Assembly (NCBI GenBank): GCA_030426865.1
Contig: JAUHXN010000153.1
Location: forward strand, 1 to 7,087
Length of the DNA: 7,087 bases
DNA from: a bacterium
GTDB lineage: Bacteria > Bacteroidota > Ignavibacteria > Kapaibacteriales > UBA2268
Direction: 5' to 3'
The notes beneath the pieces were generated by a model. It did not search any database and was not told the origin of the DNA. It saw nothing but the letters and a program-made list of their open reading frames with translations. Below are positions 1-4,389 of this stretch, piece after piece (the stretch's first letter is position 1; each line of letters opens with the position of its first letter). The position numbers and the translations under genes are program-made.

Positions 1-59
1 GGGTCTGCTACAGCCTCTATAACTGCAGTTTCAGGGACTATGATACTTACTTTTTTCAT
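1..59 (-). CDS. GlxA-like AraC-family transcriptional regulator, N-terminus only (partial)
   Basis: Read leftward from the ATG at 59, the 19 complete codons give MKKVSIIVPETAVIEAVAD, then a further incomplete stretch runs off the window. A start of the form MKxVSILVPETAVxEAIADP is what I know from the DJ-1/PfpI-type N-terminal domain of GlxA-family regulators, which carry an AraC-type helix-turn-helix at the C-terminus. Only the first beta strand and turn can be seen, so neither the DJ-1 nucleophile region nor the helix-turn-helix can be checked. There is no Shine-Dalgarno sequence before the ATG; the leader is almost pure A/T, as is common in Bacteroidota. The gene is divergent from the SRPBCC-VOC-MATE operon across 130 bases, the usual position for a local regulator. 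The family call rests on fewer than 20 residues and is therefore moderate; a plain DJ-1/PfpI protein is the main alternative. Confidence 0.6.
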   Translation of the reverse strand, partial: MKKVSIIVPETAVIEAVAD

Positions 60-122
60 GATTATATTATTATATGATAATTGTCGTAAATTGCCCTTAG
101 TAATGTCGCATTTACACTGCTG

Positions 123-131
123 CAAATTATA
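123..131 (-). promoter_or_regulatory. Possible -7 box for the GlxA-like gene
   Basis: On the minus strand the bases read TATAATTTG followed by CAGC. This is the Bacteroidota -7 consensus TAnnTTTG with one extra base in the spacer, and the TTTGCAGC core is identical to that of the perfect box in front of topA. It would place the transcript start near 117, about 57 bases before the ATG. The extra base makes it a weak call. Confidence 0.25.
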
Positions 132-132
132 A

Positions 133-150
133 AATTTTGTTGAATTTTGT
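133..150 (+). repeat. Two AATTTTGT direct repeats 10 bases apart
   Basis: AATTTTGT occurs at 133-140 and again at 143-150, so the copies are one helical turn apart and overlap the candidate -35 of the operon. Direct repeats on one helix face are the kind of site AraC-family proteins use, and such a regulator gene is adjacent. The repeats are A/T-rich, so chance is possible. Confidence 0.35.
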
Positions 151-167
151 AATGTCTTATTTATGAT
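140..167 (+). promoter_or_regulatory. Candidate promoter of the SRPBCC-VOC-MATE operon
   Basis: TTGAAT at 140-145 and TATGAT at 162-167 are separated by 16 bases, a sigma70-like arrangement giving a start near 174 and a very short leader to the ATG at 190. A perfect TATAAT at 171-176 also exists but would leave almost no leader. No exact TAnnTTTG box is present; AAATTTTG at 132-139 and GAATTTTG at 142-149 each miss by one base. If the host uses Bacteroidota-type sigma factor rules, one of those two could be the real -7 element instead. Confidence 0.35.
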
Positions 168-189
168 TAATATAATTATGGGGTGAAAA

Positions 190-1083
190 ATGGCAAATTC
201 TAAAAAAGAATTAGTGACAATAGAAGCAAAGGTAAATGCACCTATAGAAAAGGTTTGGGATGTATGGACAGGTCCAGAACATATAATAAAATGGAACGCA
301 GCTTCTGAAGATTGGCACACAACATCTGCTGAGAATGATTTGAGAATAGGAGGTAGATTCAACTCAAGAATGGAAGCGAAAGATGGTTCGTTCGGATTCG
401 ATTTTAGTGGTGTTTACAATGAAGTTGACGAACATGAAAGAATAGTTTATACATTGGATGATGGAAGAAAAGTATGGACTACTTTTACTAAAATTGAAGG
501 TGGAACTGAAGTGATTTCTACATTTGAAGCAGAAAATGAGAATCCAATAGAAATGCAAAAAACTGGATGGCAAAGTATACTTGATACATTCAAAAAGTAT
601 GTCGAAACACCTAGGAACTGGGTAAAACTGAAGTTTGATGTTAATATAAATGCACCAATCGATACCGTTTACTCTAGTATGATATCTAAAGACACATATA
701 GTCAATGGACTGCAGAATTTAACCCTTCTTCTAGCTTCAAAGGTAGTTGGGATAAAGGCTCAAAAATCTTATTCGTTGGTTGTGATGCAGAAGGGAATGA
801 AGAAGGTATGGTAAGCCGAATAAAAGAAAACATACCAAATAAGTTTATCTCAATTGAACATCTCGGTTTACTGAAAGGTAGTGAAGAAATCACTTCTGGT
901 GTAGAAGTCGAAAAATGGGCTGGTGGATTAGAAAATTATTATTTCTATTCAGAAGGTAATAAAACTAAAGTAGAAGTTATTTGTGATTCTTATCCTGAAT
1001 ATGATGAATATTTCTCTGCTATGTGGCCTAAAGCACTTAACAAACTAAAAGAAATTAGTGAGAATAGTGGAGGTTCGAAATGA
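190..1083 (+). CDS. Double-domain SRPBCC (AHSA1/START-like) protein
   Basis: Encodes 297 residues with two SRPBCC folds in tandem. Domain 1 (about 8-140) shows the AHSA1 pattern: IEAKVNAPIEKVWDVWT, the W35N core, LRIGGRF near 51-57, and the C-terminal helix GWQSILDTFKKYVE. Domain 2 (about 145-292) restarts with KLKFDVNINAPIDTVYSSM, then QWTAEF and GSWDKGSKILF, and ends in the helix AMWPKALNKLKEIS; it resembles a different SRPBCC subfamily from domain 1. The fold forms a deep hydrophobic cavity that binds or processes lipophilic small molecules; no enzyme activity can be named from sequence. No signal peptide, so cytoplasmic. The start is set by GGTGA at 182-186, just ahead of the ATG. It is the first gene of a three-gene operon, and its stop overlaps the next start (ATGA). 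Single-domain relatives are about 140-165 residues, so this is a fusion, not a long single domain. Confidence 0.85.
   Translation: MANSKKELVTIEAKVNAPIEKVWDVWTGPEHIIKWNAASEDWHTTSAENDLRIGGRFNSRMEAKDGSFGFDFSGVYNEVDEHERIVYTLDDGRKVWTTFTKIEGGTEVISTFEAENENPIEMQKTGWQSILDTFKKYVETPRNWVKLKFDVNINAPIDTVYSSMISKDTYSQWTAEFNPSSSFKGSWDKGSKILFVGCDAEGNEEGMVSRIKENIPNKFISIEHLGLLKGSEEITSGVEVEKWAGGLENYYFYSEGNKTKVEVICDSYPEYDEYFSAMWPKALNKLKEISENSGGSK
1069..1073 (+). promoter_or_regulatory. Strong Shine-Dalgarno (GGAGG) for the VOC gene inside the SRPBCC 3' end
   Basis: GGAGG lies six bases before the ATG at 1080 and encodes the two glycines in the SRPBCC tail (NSGGSK). It is the strongest ribosome binding site in the window and fixes the VOC start at the ATGA overlap. 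Confidence 0.7.
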
Positions 1084-1919
1084 GTGTATGCCTTCACCCT
1101 TGTCTTTGGTTCGACGGTAACGCAAAAGAGGCAGCAGATCTGTATTGCTCTGTATTCGATAGTTCAACTATTAAATCTGAAAATCCATTTGTTGTTATGT
1201 TCGATTTACTCGGACAGACATTTATGGGATTGAATGGAGGTGATACTCATAAGATAAATCCTTCTATCTCATTTATGGTGACTTACCAAAATGAAGAAGA
1301 AATACGTAACGCATGGGAGCTATTATCTATTAAAGGTAATGTACTGATGCCTTTAGATAAATACGATTGGAGCGAATGTTACGGTTGGGTTGAAGATAAA
1401 TTTGGCGTCAATTGGCAACTTTATCTTGGTGAAAAGCAAGATACGGAGCAAAGAATTTCACCGACATTAATGTTTGTTAGTGAGCAAAACGGTAAAGCTG
1501 AACAAGCTATCAATTATTATACATCTATATTTGATAATTCTAACATCCGGGGTATATTGAAATACAATACCGGTGATGATGATATTGAAGGTAATGTAAA
1601 GCATGCTCAATTTTCACTTAACGGCTATACTATGATGGCAATGGATAGTTCTGCTGATCATAAATTCCAATTTAGCGAAGGTGTATCAATCGTTATTACT
1701 TGTGACACACAAGATGAGATAGATTACTATTGGGATAAGTTGAAAGATGGTGGTAGAGAGGATAAATGTGGGTGGCTCAAAGATCAATTTGGTGTTTCAT
1801 GGCAGGTTGTGCCAAGAATATTAGGCGAGTTAATGTCTGATCCTATAAAATCACCAAGAGTTGTAGATACTTTTATGAATATGACTAAATTGGATATTGA
1901 AAAATTAAAGAATGCATAA
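1080..1919 (+). CDS. VOC family protein, tandem PhnB-like (3-dmu-9_3-mt type) domains
   Basis: Encodes 279 residues with two PhnB-type vicinal-oxygen-chelate domains. Domain 1 (about 4-117) opens with LHPCLWFDGNAKEAADLYCSVF and closes with YGWVEDKFGVNWQLYLG; domain 2 (about 125-247) opens with ISPTLMFV, NGKAEQAINYYTSIF and closes with CGWLKDQFGVSWQVVP. The DxFGxxWQ signature therefore appears twice, at about 106-113 and 235-242. A short helical tail (248-279) follows. Relatives annotated PhnB or 3-demethylubiquinone methyltransferase-like are mostly of unproven function; the fold is shared with glyoxalases and with antibiotic-binding and antibiotic-modifying proteins. The usual VOC metal ligands are not obvious, so binding or sequestration is as likely as catalysis. 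Cytoplasmic, no signal. The ATG overlaps the SRPBCC stop by four bases, and the TAA directly abuts the MATE ATG, which points to coordinated expression with both neighbours. Confidence 0.88.
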   Translation: MSVCLHPCLWFDGNAKEAADLYCSVFDSSTIKSENPFVVMFDLLGQTFMGLNGGDTHKINPSISFMVTYQNEEEIRNAWELLSIKGNVLMPLDKYDWSECYGWVEDKFGVNWQLYLGEKQDTEQRISPTLMFVSEQNGKAEQAINYYTSIFDNSNIRGILKYNTGDDDIEGNVKHAQFSLNGYTMMAMDSSADHKFQFSEGVSIVITCDTQDEIDYYWDKLKDGGREDKCGWLKDQFGVSWQVVPRILGELMSDPIKSPRVVDTFMNMTKLDIEKLKNA

Positions 1920-3350
1920 ATGAATATTGAAAATCAGAATGTAGAATCACTCCCACCAATAGTCAAGAAATCTTTTTGGGAGAATCTAAAAGACGCAATA
2001 AAAGGAACCGAAGCTGACTACACAACTATTAGTATCAGAAAAGCTATATTTCTATTAGCAATTCCTATGATACTTGAATTAGTAATGGAGTCAACTTTTG
2101 CTGTAGTCGATATATATTTTGTCGGGAAATTGGGAGCCTCTGCTATAGCTACTGTTGGTCTGACAGAAACTTACCTTTTTATACTTTACTCTGTTGCTAT
2201 GGGGCTATCTATGGCAGTCACGGCTATCATAGCAAGGCGTACAGGAGAGAAAAATACTAGTGAGTCTGGAAATGCAGCCGTCCAATCCATAATTCTCGGG
2301 TTAATAGCTGCTCTGCCACTTACTATAGGTGGTATTTTCTTTGCTAAAGATTTACTTGCACTAATGGGCGCTGATGCTTGGAGTATAAATGAGGGTTACA
2401 AATATACTCAATATATGCTAGGAGGAAATGCTGTTATTGTTCTTTTATTTGTTATCAATGCAATTTTCCGTGGAGCAGGAGATGCTGCTATAGCGATGAG
2501 AGTACTATGGATAGCAAATATAATAAATATTGGACTAGATCCACTTCTTATCTTCGGTTGGGGGATTATACCTGCTTTCGGGATAGAAGGAGCTGCAATG
2601 GCAACTAATATTGGCCGAGGTATTGGCGTAGCAGTACAATTATGGGTACTATTCAAAGGTGGTAAACATATTAAGGTAACCATTTCTCAGCTTTATGTTG
2701 ATTCGAAAATAATGCTTAACATTGTCAAAACTTCACTAGGAGGCATTGGACAGATGATAATTGCTATGACTTCTTGGGTTTTTCTTATTAGAATACTCTC
2801 TGAATTGGGGGCTGAAACTGTAGCTGGCTCTACTATAGCAATTAGAATTATGATGTTTACTATGATGCCTGCATGGGGTTTGTCGAATGCTGCCGCTACG
2901 CTAGTAGGACAGAATCTGGGCGCAGGAGAACCCGATAGAGCAGAAAAATCAGTTTGGAAAATCGGATTCTATAATATGATATTTCTCGTTCTAGTATCTA
3001 TAGTTTATTTCTTTTATAACGAAGATTTAATGAGACTATTCTCAGATGATGCTCGAGTAATAGCAGTAGGTGCAGAATGGATACAGATAGTATCCTATGG
3101 CTATTTCATCTATGGATGGTGGATGGTATCAGTACAAGCATTCAATGGCTCTGGAGATACTAAAACCCCAACATTAATCAACGTAGTTTTCTTTTGGCTG
3201 TTCCAAATTCCACTCGCTTATAGCTTAGCTATTATTTTTGATTGGCAAGAATCGGGTGTGTTCTGGGGTATGTTCATCTCAGAAATAGGCGTCGGTTTAT
3301 TCACTCTCTGGCTCTTCACCAAAGGAAAATGGAAGGAAACTAAGGTGTAA
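1920..3350 (+). CDS. MATE family efflux transporter
   Basis: Encodes 476 residues, close to the usual 440-480 for MATE exporters, with about 12 hydrophobic segments from residue 41 to 467. Repeat 1 carries ILELVMESTFAVVDIYFVGKLG (about 51-72) and AIFRGAGDAAIAM (181-193); repeat 2 carries GGIGQMIIAM (274-283), GQNLGAGEPDRAE (330-342) and AFNGSGDTKTPT (407-418). The AIFRGAGD and AFNGSGDTKTP motifs occupy equivalent places in the two six-helix halves. These inner-membrane proteins export cationic or amphipathic drugs and metabolites in exchange for Na+ or H+; the ion and substrate cannot be read from sequence. The first 40 residues are a charged cytoplasmic extension, slightly long for the family. 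The ATG follows the VOC stop with no spacer (TAAATG) and has only a weak AAAG upstream, so its translation probably depends on ribosomes finishing the VOC gene. No canonical terminator follows; palindromes begin 25 bases after the stop. Confidence 0.93.
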   Translation: MNIENQNVESLPPIVKKSFWENLKDAIKGTEADYTTISIRKAIFLLAIPMILELVMESTFAVVDIYFVGKLGASAIATVGLTETYLFILYSVAMGLSMAVTAIIARRTGEKNTSESGNAAVQSIILGLIAALPLTIGGIFFAKDLLALMGADAWSINEGYKYTQYMLGGNAVIVLLFVINAIFRGAGDAAIAMRVLWIANIINIGLDPLLIFGWGIIPAFGIEGAAMATNIGRGIGVAVQLWVLFKGGKHIKVTISQLYVDSKIMLNIVKTSLGGIGQMIIAMTSWVFLIRILSELGAETVAGSTIAIRIMMFTMMPAWGLSNAAATLVGQNLGAGEPDRAEKSVWKIGFYNMIFLVLVSIVYFFYNEDLMRLFSDDARVIAVGAEWIQIVSYGYFIYGWWMVSVQAFNGSGDTKTPTLINVVFFWLFQIPLAYSLAIIFDWQESGVFWGMFISEIGVGLFTLWLFTKGKWKETKV

Positions 3351-3374
3351 GTATATCTTCACATACTAAATTTT

Positions 3375-3402
3375 GTAGAGACGTAATGCTTACGTCTCAT
3401 AC
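3375..3402. repeat. Palindrome 1, GTAGAGACG/CGTCTC type
   Basis: A perfect 9-bp stem GAGACGTAA (3378-3386) / TTACGTCTC (3390-3398) has a TGC loop and is extended by GTA/TAC around a one-base bulge at 3399. The outer frame TGTAGAGACG...CGTCTC is, from memory, a recurrent palindrome in Bacteroidota and cyanobacterial genomes. It lies 25 bases after the MATE stop. Confidence 0.7.
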
Positions 3403-3434
3403 ACCATAACTATTTGTAAACCACGTCACTCTGA

Positions 3435-3451
3435 TAACGCCGAAGGCGTTA
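3435..3451. repeat. Palindrome 2 (AAC...GTT family)
   Basis: Seven-bp stem TAACGCC (3435-3441) / GGCGTTA (3445-3451) with a GAA loop. It shares the AAC/GTT frame and closing C-G pair with palindromes 3 and 4. Confidence 0.7.
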
Positions 3452-3464
3452 GAAGAGTCCAGGA

Positions 3465-3481
3465 GAACTGCGTAGCAGTTC
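3465..3481. repeat. Palindrome 3 (AAC...GTT family)
   Basis: Seven-bp stem GAACTGC (3465-3471) / GCAGTTC (3475-3481) with a GTA loop. It is followed by AATATTAGTAG, nearly the same spacer that follows palindrome 4. Confidence 0.7.
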
Positions 3482-3516
3482 AATATTAGTAGCAACTGTT
3501 GACCAGACACACACAA

Positions 3517-3534
3517 CAACTCCGTTAGGAGTTG
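3517..3534. repeat. Palindrome 4 (AAC...GTT family)
   Basis: Seven-bp stem CAACTCC (3517-3523) / GGAGTTG (3528-3534) with a GTTA loop, followed by AATATTTATGG. A CAACTCC...GGAGTTGAAT unit is one I associate with Bacteroidota intergenic repeats. Confidence 0.7.
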
Positions 3535-3544
3535 AATATTTATG

Positions 3545-3556
3545 GGACTAAAGTCC
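3545..3556. repeat. Palindrome 5, short GGAC/GTCC hairpin
   Basis: GGAC (3545-3548) and GTCC (3553-3556) enclose TAAA. The stem is only four bp and weak alone; its place between palindromes 4 and 6 suggests it is a module of the same composite repeat. Confidence 0.45.
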
Positions 3557-3580
3557 AAGTGGTTTGGCATTATTTTCTAT

Positions 3581-3600
3581 CCGTTGGCTGAAGCCAACGG
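3581..3600. repeat. Palindrome 6, CCGTTGGC/GCCAACGG hairpin
   Basis: Perfect 8-bp stem CCGTTGGC (3581-3588) / GCCAACGG (3593-3600) with a TGAA loop, the most GC-rich and probably most stable hairpin of the cluster. It lies 64 bases beyond the stop of the leftward orphan gene and lacks a U-tract on either strand. Confidence 0.7.
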
Positions 3601-3664
3601 CAATACATACATCCTAATCTCAAATCAATAAATTTATCAATCATTCATTTTGTAGAAAACAATG

Positions 3665-4261
3665 TTATGGAATATAAGCTTCGCGGAATAACCCTATGTA
3701 CTCCAATCCTTTTTCATCATCACATTTGAATAAATAATATCTATTAATAGCATTGAACTTAGAAATATCAAAACCATTTGAATTGATTTCATTTAGAACA
3801 TTATTAATTTTCGAATATAATGTAAACTCTTTTGAAACATCTCTAAAATAGACTTCTACTAGAATTATATAATCATTATATGGAACGTAAAATATCATTG
3901 TATTAATTACCGAAGAAGTATCTAATATCGAAAACAATTCATTTAAAGTCGTGTAACTTAGATTTCTTATTTCATTACTATCTAAGCCAATTTCTTCTCT
4001 AATGAAGTTTTCTTCATCTTTTTTTATTCTTTCTAAAATTCTTGATTCTGAATCATTTATATAAATAAAGCTTTCATAAATTTCAGCTTCAAAATTTTTT
4101 GCAATTAAATTTTTATTAAAAGAAAGATTTGATCTATATACTGTTGTATATTTAATTAATTCATGAATATCAAAACAAAGCTTACCTTTAAAATTCTTTT
4201 TTGATATTAGATTTGAACTACTAAAAACAATTATTATTATGATACTTACTATTAATTTCAT
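3665..4261 (-). CDS. Hypothetical exported protein, unrecognised, very AT-rich
   Basis: Encodes 198 residues that I cannot assign to a family. The N-terminus MKLIVSIIIIIVFSSS is a short charged start plus hydrophobic core typical of a Sec signal peptide, with cleavage plausible around residues 16-20; no lipobox cysteine is present. The mature part is rich in Asn, Ile, Ser, Glu and Tyr, with an acidic helical stretch (SESRILERIKKDEENFIREEIG, about 71-92, listed here in full as one helix candidate) followed by strand-like segments such as NTMIFYVPY and YIILVEVYF. Only two cysteines, C29 and C180, are seen. GGAGAAG at 4269-4275 supports the start. Sampled 60-base lines within the gene are about 17-23% GC against about 42% for a sampled line of topA, so the gene may be acquired. 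It is downstream of topA on the same strand but separated from it by a strong terminator, so it needs its own promoter. Confidence 0.6.
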   Translation of the reverse strand: MKLIVSIIIIIVFSSSNLISKKNFKGKLCFDIHELIKYTTVYRSNLSFNKNLIAKNFEAEIYESFIYINDSESRILERIKKDEENFIREEIGLDSNEIRNLSYTTLNELFSILDTSSVINTMIFYVPYNDYIILVEVYFRDVSKEFTLYSKINNVLNEINSNGFDISKFNAINRYYLFKCDDEKGLEYIGLFREAYIP

Positions 4262-4328
4262 TTTGATTCTTCTCCATTCAAATCACTTTTCCTTTAGAAA
4301 TTCTATTCCGAATTTATCATAAAATCAA

Positions 4329-4363
4329 TAATAAAACAAAAAAGGAGCCAATCGGCTCCTTTT
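4329..4363 (-). terminator. topA: Rho-independent terminator of topA
   Basis: On the minus strand a 10-bp stem AAAAGGAGCC / GGCTCCTTTT (4354-4363 and 4340-4349) with loop GATT is followed by TTTTTTGTTTTATT. It starts 26 bases after the topA stop codon. The opposite strand has only TTTTC after the stem, so termination is essentially one-way. Confidence 0.9.
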
Positions 4364-4389
4364 CTAATCTTAATATATTTTTAACTTTA

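Larger units (their letters stand above)
3375..3600. repeat. Cluster of six REP-like palindromes in a convergent gap
   Basis: The 314-base gap between the MATE stop (3350) and the stop of the leftward orphan gene (3665) contains six hairpins at 3375-3402, 3435-3451, 3465-3481, 3517-3534, 3545-3556 and 3581-3600. None has a T-run immediately after it on either strand, so they are not classical terminators, although they may still protect or end the two converging transcripts. No ORF and no transposase gene lies in the gap. The style (short GC-richer stems, tiny loops, A/T spacers) fits REP-type elements mobilised in trans by tyrosine transposases (RAYT); no such gene is present here, so this link is inference. 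Confidence 0.7.

Noticed and set aside
60..189. Riboswitch or structured leader
   Set aside because: The only pairing seen is GTAAAT/ATTTAC around an 18-base loop (86-115), and no known riboswitch core was recognised.
364..893. Antisense ORFs inside the SRPBCC gene
   Set aside because: They lie opposite a well-supported gene, show Ile/Phe/Ser-rich random-like translations and have no recognisable domain.
2408..2683. Antisense ORF inside the MATE gene
   Set aside because: It is a mirror of membrane-segment codons with no ribosome site or family resemblance.
3375..3402. Rho-independent terminator of the MATE gene
   Set aside because: The stem is good but is followed by ATACACC, with no T-run on either strand; it fits a REP-like palindrome better.
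3375..3600. CRISPR array
   Set aside because: The palindromes differ in sequence and spacing, and there is no repeated unit of 25-40 bases with regular spacers and no cas gene.
3624..3640. ATAAATTTAT palindrome near the orphan gene stop as an operator or terminator
   Set aside because: It is only a 10-base A/T palindrome in an A/T-rich gap, without extension or U-tract; chance is sufficient.
4298..4315. AAATTC/GAATTT inverted repeat upstream of the orphan gene
   Set aside because: The six-bp A/T-rich arms with a six-base loop are expected by chance at this composition.
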